Of a DNA stretch of 5,173 nt, positions 1-5,173 are shown piece after piece; position 1 is the first letter of the stretch, and every line of letters begins with the position of its first letter. A model generated the notes under the pieces. It had not been told where the DNA came from, made no database searches, and saw only the letters and a list, made by a program, of their open reading frames with translations. The stretch lies in NCBI GenBank assembly GCA_017445525.1, contig JAFSTZ010000372.1, forward strand, positions 1 through 5,173, read 5' to 3'. The position numbers and the translations under genes were made by a program. This stretch comes from Eubacterium sp. GTDB lineage: Bacteria; Bacillota; Clostridia; Lachnospirales; Lachnospiraceae.

Positions 1-647
1 GCGGGTCTCGCTGCTATCAGGAAAAGCTCTGAGTGCTGCAGTCCTGCTGTCACATAGTCAAGATCCCTGAATCCGGTTGAGATACCGGTGACGCGTCCGC
101 CGGCTTTTCCCGCTGCTTCTATGCTGTTTATGGTATCCATCATGATGTCGTGCATGTTTCCGTCACGATGGAGATTTGCCTGGAAGTTTTCCGAGAGCTT
201 GAATATCTCTGCCTCTGCGGACTGGAGCAGATCCTCTGATGTTCCGTCCTCCTTGTATCCCTTGTCGGAGATCTCGTTGGCCAGTTTTAAAACCTGTCTC
301 ATATAGGATTTGTCCCGGACTATTTTTACATATCTGTCGATATGAGTTGATGTCGGGACAGTGTTTATGATTTCAGAAAGATGCTCCGGACTCCTGATAT
401 CTGCAGGCACGCCCATGGCACTCATCTTGTCTGAGAGAGTAACCAGATCTACGGGGGCAGACTCCTTGTACAGTTCTTTAATCGCCCCGAAGATCCTCTG
501 GCACGGAATATCATAAAAGTCATCCACACTGAGTATATCGCAGGCATCTGACAGGGTATCGTTATCTATCAGCACAGATCCGATAACGGACTGCTCGGCC
601 TTTAAGTCATGCGGCATGACTTTTTTCATCATAAGTTCTTCTTCCAT
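1..647 (-). CDS. dnaB: Replicative DNA helicase DnaB, N-terminal part (cut by window edge)
   Basis: This is the hexameric replicative helicase (called DnaC in Bacillus subtilis) that unwinds DNA at the replication fork. The window holds 215 residues, about half of a normal 440-450 residue protein. The N-terminal primase-interacting domain starts with the family pattern MPHDLKAEQSVIGSVLID (residues 11-28). PVDLVTL (65-71) and a TVPTS turn (97-101) follow, then the helical linker. The start of the RecA-like domain is recognisable as GISTGFRDLDYVTAGLQ and LFLIAARP (188-215). The window ends just before the Walker A loop, so ATPase residues cannot be checked. The ATG at 647-645 was chosen because the resulting N-terminus resembles the usual family start and the gap to the rplI stop is only 5 bases. 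The likely ribosome binding site AAAGGA (664-659) lies inside the end of rplI, with a rather long spacing of 11. In-frame ATG codons at residues 6 and 7 are alternatives but lack a good site. It is the third gene of the gdpP-rplI-dnaB operon. Confidence 0.95.
   Translation of the reverse strand, partial: MEEELMMKKVMPHDLKAEQSVIGSVLIDNDTLSDACDILSVDDFYDIPCQRIFGAIKELYKESAPVDLVTLSDKMSAMGVPADIRSPEHLSEIINTVPTSTHIDRYVKIVRDKSYMRQVLKLANEISDKGYKEDGTSEDLLQSAEAEIFKLSENFQANLHRDGNMHDIMMDTINSIEAAGKAGGRVTGISTGFRDLDYVTAGLQHSELFLIAARP
604..626 (+). repeat. Inverted repeat with T-tract inside the start of dnaB
   Basis: AAGTCATGC at 604-612 and GCATGACTT at 614-622 are perfect inverted copies around one G. As RNA this gives an 8-bp stem with a CGG loop. 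On the + strand the stem runs directly into a run of T ending at 626, so it has the form of an intrinsic terminator for transcription opposite to dnaB. The stem is AT-rich and therefore weak. In the dnaB mRNA the same hairpin covers roughly codons 8-15 and is not followed by U residues, so it should not stop the operon's own transcription. Its role is unknown and it may be chance. Confidence 0.4.
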
Positions 648-652
648 ATATC

Positions 653-1099
653 CTATATTCCTTTAACGATCACCTTTAACTCTGCAGTAACCTGAGGGTG
701 AAGCTTGAGTGGAACCTGATAAGTTCCGACTGCTTTGATGGGCTCTTTGAGAACCAGCTTCTTTTTGTCTATATCCATATCGAGCTGTTCCTTGGCAGCC
801 ACGGAAATCTCTTTTGATGATACTGCGCCGAATGCTCTTCCGTCCTGTCCGGCTTTGATCGCAACTTCTACTGACTTGTTGGCGATGTCAGCGGCGAGGG
901 CTTTTGCCTCGGCAAGCTTATCGGCAGCGACCTTCTCCTCGTTTTGCTTCTTGAGTTTTAAGTCGTTGAGAGCCTTTGGTGTAGCCTCCGCTCCGAGCTT
1001 TTTCTTGAAGATAAAGTTTCTCGCATAACCGTCGGAAACTTCAACTATATCATCCTTTTTTCCAAGTGATTTGACGTCCTCAAAAAGTACTACTTTCAA
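653..1099 (-). CDS. rplI: 50S ribosomal protein L9 (bL9), TTG start
   Basis: bL9 binds 23S rRNA near the base of the L1 stalk and reaches out from the large subunit; it is linked to reading-frame maintenance. The 148 residues match the usual length. The N-terminal RNA-binding domain holds the family signature: MKVVLFEDVKSLGKKDDIVEVSDGY... with GYARNFIFKKKLGAEAT at about residues 24-40. A long charged and Ala-rich connecting helix follows (about 41-75), then the C-terminal domain with GRAFGAVSSKEI (about 87-98) and a beta-rich end with KLHPQVTAELKV. The first codon is TTG at 1099-1097, not ATG. Family alignment of MKVVLFEDV and a ribosome binding site (GGAAGGTGA at 1114-1106, spacing 6) support it. 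This start shares the four bases TTGA with the gdpP stop, so translation is probably coupled to gdpP. dnaB begins 5 bases downstream. Confidence 0.97.
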   Translation of the reverse strand: MKVVLFEDVKSLGKKDDIVEVSDGYARNFIFKKKLGAEATPKALNDLKLKKQNEEKVAADKLAEAKALAADIANKSVEVAIKAGQDGRAFGAVSSKEISVAAKEQLDMDIDKKKLVLKEPIKAVGTYQVPLKLHPQVTAELKVIVKGI

Positions 1100-3180
1100 T
1101 CTATGTCACCTTCCTTTCTCATGTTCAGCAGAACCTGTTTAACCTTTTCCATAGCCTCATCAAGAGTGCAGTCTGTCAGCTGTGCACCGGCCATATTTAT
1201 ATGTCCGCCTCCGCCGAGTTTTTCCATGACGAGCTGGACGTTCAGTTCATCTATGGATCTGGCACTGATGAATATTTTGCCGTTATACGGTGTCAGTACA
1301 AAGGATGCTTTCACACCCTGGATATCCAGGAATGTGTTGGCGATCTTTGAACCGATGATGGTCGGATCAGCGAATCCGTCAGCGTTGCAAGGTGCGATAA
1401 CGTATGAATCCATAAACAGGGTCATATTTCTGACAGCCTCTGCCTGGATCTTGTATTCCTCCAGATCTGTACGGAACATCTTTCTGATACGTATCATCTC
1501 TGCGCCGCTTCTTCTTAAAAATGCGACGGCTTCGAAGGTCCTGACACCCGGTTTGTTCATGAAGTTGTTTGTGTCCACCATGATGCCCGAGTACAGTGCA
1601 TCTGCCTCGAGTGTGCGCAGGCGGATCTCGTCTCCCGAGTACTGTATGATCTCGGCTACCATCTCGCAGGCGGATGAAGCAAACGGCTCCACGTATGACA
1701 GCGTGGGGTTTTGGAAAGCTTCGCCGGTCTGACGGTGGTGGTCGATAACTACTATGGATGACACCTTGTCTATGAGACCGGGTGCATCCGTGTATGACGG
1801 TCTGTTTACATCTACTACTACCAGCAGGACTCCCAGTCCGTTGCCGACAAACTCGGAGGCTGCGGCTGCAGTCAGGAACAGATCGTCAGGATAGTCTTTA
1901 TTGCCTTTGAACAGATCAAGCAGGGGCTCCAGAGCGGATGTGACGCTGTTTACAACGACTCTTGCAGTCTTGCCCAGATCTGTGGCGATGCGGTAGATGC
2001 CGAGTGCGCTTCCTATCGCATCGACATCGGGCATATTGTGACCCATGATGATCACCTTGTCTGCGATGAGTATGGAATCCCTGAGTGCGTGAGCCTTTAC
2101 ACGGGCCTTGACGCGGGTATTTTTCTCCTGCTCTATACTCTTTCCTCCGTAGTAGAGGGTGTTGTCCATGGTTTTGATGACGACCTGATCTCCGCCGCGT
2201 CCCAGTGCCAGATCGATAGCGGATCTTGCGTACTCCTGGCGCTTTCTGTAGGTCTCAACCTCTGAACCTATACCGATGGATATGGTTATGTTTGTCTCGT
2301 CGGCTACACCGGCATTTACTGATTTTATGTCCTCAAGTATCGAGAACTTGTCAGCCTGCATCTCGGCGAGATACTTGTGCTGCATCATAAAGATGTATTT
2401 ATCTTTTTCCAGCTTCCTGATGATCACATCATGGTTCAGCATGTATTTATTTATCTTACGATCGACCAGGGCTATCAGCAGAGCACGCCTTACATCATCC
2501 ACTGTATCCAGGCTTTCCTCGTAGTTGTCTATGTAGAGAAGTCCTACATCCATGCGCTGGTCGTAGTTTTCCTGACGGATGTTTATCAGCTCGGTCTGAT
2601 CAAAAATATAGAGCAGATAGAGATGCCCGCTGATGCCGGCATGTCCGGATTTCCTTTTCATTTCCGCTGCGGCTTTTTTTGATACATTTTTGTTTGCATC
2701 AATATTCATCTTGCGTATAAATGCTTTGTAGTGCTTTTCGCCGAAGTCAAACTCGTGCTCCCTTATATCACCGTCGTTTGCCGGCATCATGTCGGCAGTG
2801 ATATCCGGGATGGCCTCTTCTATGCTGAAACGGCGCCCGAGCTCGGAGGCAAAGGTGTTTCTGAAAAGATTGTTGTCCCAGACACTGATGCCTTTGAAAT
2901 CAAGTATGCACATCGGGAATTCCAGATCGGAAGCTATCTCGTTTGTAGCTGCATGAAAACTCATGGCGTAAGCTACGATATCTTTTGCTACTGAGCGCTT
3001 TCTGACTAAAAACAGAAGCATGGCAAAAAGCATATATACGATGACGTAGATTGCTATGATCATACCAATCTCGTTGTCAAGATAGTATATATGTACATTC
3101 ATAACCAGAAGCAACAGTCCCAGTATGATCGGCCATCTGAGGTAGCCGGTCAGGACATTTTGCAACTTATCGGTCTTCAT
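1096..3180 (-). CDS. gdpP: Membrane-anchored cyclic-di-AMP phosphodiesterase GdpP (PAS, degenerate GGDEF, DHH-DHHA1)
   Basis: GdpP hydrolyses cyclic-di-AMP to pApA, lowering the messenger that controls potassium and osmolyte transport and cell-wall balance. The 694 residues show two membrane helices (about 16-34 and 39-59), a PAS-like domain (about 80-200), a degenerate GGDEF domain (about 205-340; EKDKYIF near 258-264 where GGDEF would be, so no cyclase activity is expected), a DHH domain and a DHHA1 domain. Likely metal and catalytic motifs are all present: GHNMPDVDAIG (380-390), VVVDVNRP (454-461), VVIDHHR (477-483), GIMVDTNNF (532-540), and GGGGH (656-660) in DHHA1. A Lys-rich stretch at about 160-185 interrupts the end of the PAS domain and may explain a length above the usual 650-660. 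The ATG at 3180 was chosen because GAGGA sits 8 bases upstream; a GTG at 3195 would add five residues but has no comparable site. It is first in the operon with rplI and dnaB, the same order as in Bacillus subtilis (yybT-rplI-dnaC). Confidence 0.95.
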   Translation of the reverse strand: MKTDKLQNVLTGYLRWPIILGLLLLVMNVHIYYLDNEIGMIIAIYVIVYMLFAMLLFLVRKRSVAKDIVAYAMSFHAATNEIASDLEFPMCILDFKGISVWDNNLFRNTFASELGRRFSIEEAIPDITADMMPANDGDIREHEFDFGEKHYKAFIRKMNIDANKNVSKKAAAEMKRKSGHAGISGHLYLLYIFDQTELINIRQENYDQRMDVGLLYIDNYEESLDTVDDVRRALLIALVDRKINKYMLNHDVIIRKLEKDKYIFMMQHKYLAEMQADKFSILEDIKSVNAGVADETNITISIGIGSEVETYRKRQEYARSAIDLALGRGGDQVVIKTMDNTLYYGGKSIEQEKNTRVKARVKAHALRDSILIADKVIIMGHNMPDVDAIGSALGIYRIATDLGKTARVVVNSVTSALEPLLDLFKGNKDYPDDLFLTAAAASEFVGNGLGVLLVVVDVNRPSYTDAPGLIDKVSSIVVIDHHRQTGEAFQNPTLSYVEPFASSACEMVAEIIQYSGDEIRLRTLEADALYSGIMVDTNNFMNKPGVRTFEAVAFLRRSGAEMIRIRKMFRTDLEEYKIQAEAVRNMTLFMDSYVIAPCNADGFADPTIIGSKIANTFLDIQGVKASFVLTPYNGKIFISARSIDELNVQLVMEKLGGGGHINMAGAQLTDCTLDEAMEKVKQVLLNMRKEGDID
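1106..1114 (-). promoter_or_regulatory. Ribosome binding site that decides the rplI TTG start
   Basis: The minus-strand bases GGAAGGTGA are purine-rich and contain AAGGTG, which matches part of the AAAGGAGGTG consensus. They end 6 bases before the TTG at 1099. The site sits inside the last codons of gdpP, so a ribosome finishing gdpP would arrive on top of it, which fits coupled translation. Confidence 0.75.
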
Positions 3181-3188
3181 AGGCTCTT

Positions 3189-3193
3189 TCCTC
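3189..3193 (-). promoter_or_regulatory. Ribosome binding site of gdpP
   Basis: Minus-strand GAGGA, 8 bases before the ATG at 3180. It favours that ATG over the in-frame GTG at 3195, which this site would overlap. Confidence 0.7.
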
Positions 3194-3202
3194 ACATTAT
3201 AT

Positions 3203-3254
3203 CCGTATCGGATCCTACAGACTATCTTAAAATACGGTTCTCTGGACAGTCTGC
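3203..3254 (-). promoter_or_regulatory. Predicted structured leader RNA of gdpP (hairpin with possible pseudoknot)
   Basis: Between the promoter and the ribosome binding site, the minus-strand transcript holds GCAGACTGTC (3254-3245) and GATAGTCTGT (3226-3217). These pair over 10 bases, two of them G-U, around an 18-nt loop. Within the loop, CCGTATT (3237-3231) can pair with GATACGG (3209-3203), giving an H-type pseudoknot that ends 9 bases before the GAGGA site. A competing small hairpin, ATCCG-ATA-CGGAT (3213-3201), uses the same downstream bases. Two exclusive folds beside a ribosome binding site suggest control of translation. It does not resemble the large ydaO c-di-AMP riboswitch or a preQ1 aptamer by eye. 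No ligand can be named, and the folding was done by hand. Confidence 0.4.
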
Positions 3255-3260
3255 CGGGAC

Positions 3261-3290
3261 ATTATACCACATATTTGACACATTAGTCAA
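3261..3290 (-). promoter_or_regulatory. Promoter of the gdpP-rplI-dnaB operon
   Basis: On the minus strand, TTGACT (3290-3285) forms the -35 box and TATAAT (3266-3261) a perfect -10 box, 18 bases apart. The -10 is extended by TG one base before it. Transcription should start near 3254, leaving a leader of about 75 nt. This is the sigma-A/sigma-70 housekeeping type. Confidence 0.8.
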
Positions 3291-3303
3291 CATAATTAGT
3301 CAA
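3275..3303. repeat. Tandem TTGACTAAT repeats and TTGAC-N6-GTCAA inverted repeat over the gdpP -35 box
   Basis: On the minus strand TTGACTAAT occurs twice with a period of 13 bases (starting at 3303 and 3290); the second copy is the -35 box. On the + strand TTGAC (3275-3279) and GTCAA (3286-3290) form a perfect inverted repeat with a 6-base spacer that covers the -35 box and part of the spacer. Such an arrangement is typical of an operator for a dimeric regulator, but no regulator gene is visible here and the repeats are short and AT-rich. Confidence 0.4.
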
Positions 3304-3331
3304 TATACATTTTCATAGAAGAAAAAGGATA

Positions 3332-3360
3332 TGGACAATCTCGGATAAATATGCTATACT
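3332..3360 (+). promoter_or_regulatory. Promoter of the binding protein-sensor operon
   Basis: TGGACA (3332-3337) and TATACT (3355-3360) are 17 bases apart, and the -10 box is extended by TGC (3352-3354). The start of transcription should be near 3367. That places the upstream in-frame TTG at 3361 outside the message and supports a later translation start. It diverges from the gdpP promoter, with about 40 bases between the two -35 boxes. Confidence 0.75.
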
Positions 3361-3396
3361 TTGTGTGCTTGCGTATGGAAACAACAAAATATGATG

Positions 3397-3400
3397 AGGA
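3397..3400 (+). promoter_or_regulatory. Ribosome binding site that decides the start of the binding protein
   Basis: AGGA, preceded by ATG as ATGAGGA, lies 8 bases before the ATG at 3409. The nearby in-frame ATGs at 3391 and 3394 have no such site and would put charged and hydrophobic residues ahead of the Lys-rich signal start. Confidence 0.65.
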
Positions 3401-3408
3401 TTATTTTT

Positions 3409-4518
3409 ATGAAAGCTAAAAAAATCATTCTTATGATGTTTATGTGTATGACAGCTCTTATGATGTATGCATGTGACACTGAAACAGATACCGAAAAAAG
3501 CCCTGATGTGCAGAAAAAAGCTGAGACCGATACCGATGTCAGTGAAGAGCAGGATGGAGAGAACCATGTCGTGGAGTCGGCAGTGAGCTTTGAGCATACC
3601 TTGGATGATTATGTCCCAAAGAAAAAAGAGTACAATTTTTACTTTACATACAAGATCGTTCATCCCTGGTGGGATGCGGTTGCCATGGGACTCGAGGATG
3701 CGGCTGATCAGTATGCGGAGAGGGGAGTGACCATCAATTATGAGTATCTCGCTCCGCAGGCAGTGGATGCGGAGGACCAGAGAAAAAGACTTCTGGATGC
3801 AGGAAACAGGGGTGTCGATGTGGCTGATTCGGCTCAGATAACGCCTGTCATCAATACGCTGATAAACAAAGGACAGAAGGTTATCACCTTCTCCAGCTCG
3901 GATACCGATCCAAAAGACGGTTGCAAGCGTATAGCATATGTCGGGAACACGCACAATGAGCAGGACGGAGCAGCTCTGGCTGAAGCTCTGTGCGAAAGGA
4001 TAGGCTATGCAGGCAAGATCGGTATCATAGTCGGAGATCATGGGGCTCCCTGTCATGAGGAGCGTCTGAGAGGTGCAAGATCCGTTCTGGATAAATATCC
4101 GGATATAAGCATAGTCGGTATAGATTACGACAGGGAGTCGGCTGACAGGGCTGAGAAGATCGCTTCCAGATTTATAGATGCCAACCCCGATATAGTCGGT
4201 TTTATTTGCTGCAATATGGTGAATCCGGTTGGAGTTGCTCACGCGGTTGCCACCAAAAAGCTGGAGGATCAGGTGACTATTGTCGGTATGGATCATGATG
4301 AGAGGGCACTCAGACTTCTGAAGGATGGATATATCTACTGTCTGGGAGTGCAGGATTGCTGCTCTATAGGATTTGATACCATACAGACTGCCATCAAGGT
4401 CGCCGATGGCTTGAAGCCGGGTGAGGGATATGAAGAGCTCACAGAAGAAAAGACAACATTGATATATCAGAAGGATGCAGCTGCCATGCTGTACAAGCTA
4501 TACGGAGATCAGGAATGA
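3409..4518 (+). CDS. Sugar-type substrate-binding lipoprotein (type I periplasmic-binding fold)
   Basis: This 369-residue protein is predicted to be anchored outside the membrane and to bind a small ligand, probably a sugar or sugar-like signal. It starts with MKAKK and a Met-rich hydrophobic segment ending in MYAC, so Cys22 is the likely lipidation site, although Met at -3 is not the best lipobox. A Glu/Asp/Thr-rich linker (about 23-72) leads to the binding domain: HPWWDAVAMGLEDAADQY (85-102), ITPVINTLINKGQKVITFSSSD (from about 144), RIAYVGN and GAALAEAL (174-194), GKIGIIVGD (202-210), ERLRGARSVLDKYPDISIVG (from 218), and VTIVGMDHDERALRLLKDGYI (from 289). These follow the RbsB/XylF-like Peripla_BP_4 pattern. 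Eight cysteines lie in the mature domain, including CC pairs at 267-268 and 317-318. No ABC transporter gene is seen; a membrane sensor follows with an ATGA overlap, so a sensory role is likely. The exact ligand cannot be told. The ATG at 3409 was chosen for its ribosome binding site, the promoter position and the signal peptide. Confidence 0.85.
   Translation: MKAKKIILMMFMCMTALMMYACDTETDTEKSPDVQKKAETDTDVSEEQDGENHVVESAVSFEHTLDDYVPKKKEYNFYFTYKIVHPWWDAVAMGLEDAADQYAERGVTINYEYLAPQAVDAEDQRKRLLDAGNRGVDVADSAQITPVINTLINKGQKVITFSSSDTDPKDGCKRIAYVGNTHNEQDGAALAEALCERIGYAGKIGIIVGDHGAPCHEERLRGARSVLDKYPDISIVGIDYDRESADRAEKIASRFIDANPDIVGFICCNMVNPVGVAHAVATKKLEDQVTIVGMDHDERALRLLKDGYIYCLGVQDCCSIGFDTIQTAIKVADGLKPGEGYEELTEEKTTLIYQKDAAAMLYKLYGDQE
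4504..4507 (+). promoter_or_regulatory. Ribosome binding site of the sensor gene
   Basis: GGAG within the last codons of the binding-protein gene, 7 bases before the ATG at 4515. With the ATGA stop/start overlap at 4515-4518 it points to coupled translation of the two proteins. Confidence 0.6.
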
Positions 4519-5173
4519 GGTTTTTGCGCAGATTTTTTAACAAAGTTACTATAGGGGCGATATTCTTTATATTTATATCCGTTGTTTTGCTACTTACTTC
4601 TATGCAGAACAACCATCTTGCAGAGAAAAGCTCCGATGATGCGGTACACTCCATAAGCAGGTTCTATCTGAAGGAGTTGGGGGAACGCAGATCGCTGACC
4701 ATAAGCAACAGACTGAAGGAGGCTGAGCAGGATTTAGGCCGTATCTTCAGCAATTCCGGTAGAAAGTATTTTGTAAGCCAGGATGACCTGAGAAGTTTTC
4801 TCGGATCGATCAGAAATATATATGATTATGACAAGCTTGCCGTGGTGGATGAGAATGAATTGATGTACACCGAGCATTCTACTATCTCGGGAGTCAGCAG
4901 ATATTCATTTTTGACAGAGGATATCACAAAGCCCGCCATCTATATGGCCAATCTGTATGGGTCGAGAAAGCAGCTGATACTTGTTGTTCCGCTGAAAGGC
5001 GTAAAGATAAATACTGTGCCGGTGCGGCTTACATTTATCCAGATAGACCTTGATAAGATCCTGGGTGAAATATCAGACGAAACTGAGGAAAACGAAACCT
5101 TCAGTGATGTATATTATAAAAATGGTCAGACGATGACAACAGCTGACGTTACCGGTGGTGAAAAGCCGGATAA
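4515..5173 (+). CDS. Transmembrane sensor protein, N-terminal part with Cache-like extracellular domain (cut by window edge)
   Basis: An open frame of 219 residues runs from ATG 4515 to the window end without a stop. The start MRFLRRFF is positively charged, followed by one membrane helix at about residues 12-29, and then an extracellular region. A helical stretch (about 35-80) leads into what looks like a Cache/PAS-type fold: YDYDKLAVVDENELMYTEH (103-121), SRYSFL (128-133), SRKQLILVVPLKG (150-162) and LTFIQIDLDKIL (172-183). No second membrane helix or output domain is reached. From memory, the sensor part resembles those of large Lachnospiraceae hybrid histidine kinases found next to binding proteins, but a GGDEF or EAL output is also possible. 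It overlaps the binding-protein gene by four bases (ATGA), which suggests balanced synthesis and probably physical partnership: the lipoprotein would dock on this extracellular domain and pass on ligand status. Membrane sensor: fairly sure; kinase output: inference only. Confidence 0.7.
   Translation, partial: MRFLRRFFNKVTIGAIFFIFISVVLLLTSMQNNHLAEKSSDDAVHSISRFYLKELGERRSLTISNRLKEAEQDLGRIFSNSGRKYFVSQDDLRSFLGSIRNIYDYDKLAVVDENELMYTEHSTISGVSRYSFLTEDITKPAIYMANLYGSRKQLILVVPLKGVKINTVPVRLTFIQIDLDKILGEISDETEENETFSDVYYKNGQTMTTADVTGGEKPD

Noticed and set aside
1317..1330. Perfect 14-bp palindrome CCTGGATATCCAGG
   Set aside because: It lies inside conserved gdpP coding sequence, has no loop or neighbouring motif, and a palindrome of this length is not surprising by chance in 5 kb.
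1103..1732. 209-codon open frame on the + strand opposite gdpP
   Set aside because: It is antisense to the conserved DHH-DHHA1 coding region of gdpP; the Ser/Pro-rich product looks like a shadow of the gdpP codons.
3197..3202. Second TATAAT-like hexamer on the minus strand just before the gdpP start
   Set aside because: It has no matching -35 box and would start transcription at or inside the ribosome binding site; it is better explained as part of the leader.
3361..3408. Upstream TTG (3361) or ATG (3391, 3394) starts for the binding protein
   Set aside because: The TTG lies directly after the -10 box and before the expected transcription start; the two ATGs lack a ribosome binding site, whereas the ATG at 3409 has AGGA at the right distance and gives a clean signal peptide.
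3313..4296. 327-codon open frame on the minus strand opposite the binding-protein gene
   Set aside because: It lies wholly antisense to a well-supported gene, its product has no recognisable domain and is rich in His, Ile and Ser as expected of a shadow frame, and it has no convincing ribosome binding site or promoter.

Overview
The window looks like chromosomal DNA from a low-to-mid GC Firmicute, most likely a gut or rumen member of the Clostridia (Lachnospiraceae type). This rests on the gene order gdpP-rplI-dnaB, which Bacillota conserve, on the Bacillota-style protein sequences and promoters, and on a lipoprotein binding protein paired with a membrane sensor. The species is an inference and cannot be fixed from the sequence alone.

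Positions 1-3180 are a leftward (minus strand) housekeeping operon read in the order gdpP, rplI, dnaB. gdpP encodes a membrane-anchored c-di-AMP phosphodiesterase. Its TGA stop overlaps the unusual TTG start of rplI (ribosomal protein bL9) in the four bases TTGA. dnaB (replicative helicase) starts five bases after the rplI stop and runs off the left edge before its Walker A motif. The operon ties second-messenger turnover to translation and replication genes. A strong extended -10 promoter lies at 3261-3290, followed by a leader of about 75 nt that can fold into a 10-bp hairpin whose loop can pair with bases just before the ribosome binding site.

Positions 3181-3408 are a divergent control region with one good promoter for each direction. 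The leftward promoter carries tandem TTGACTAAT repeats and a TTGAC-N6-GTCAA inverted repeat over its -35 box.

Positions 3409-5173 are a rightward operon. The first gene encodes a lipoprotein with a sugar-type (type I) periplasmic-binding fold. The second, overlapping by ATGA, encodes the N-terminal part of a transmembrane sensor with a Cache-like extracellular domain, cut off by the right edge. The layout suggests that the lipoprotein is the ligand-binding co-receptor of the sensor, as in LuxP-LuxQ or XylFII-LytS, rather than only a transport component. This pair, together with the structured gdpP leader, is the part of the window most worth following up. No RNA genes, mobile elements, CRISPR arrays or phage genes were seen.
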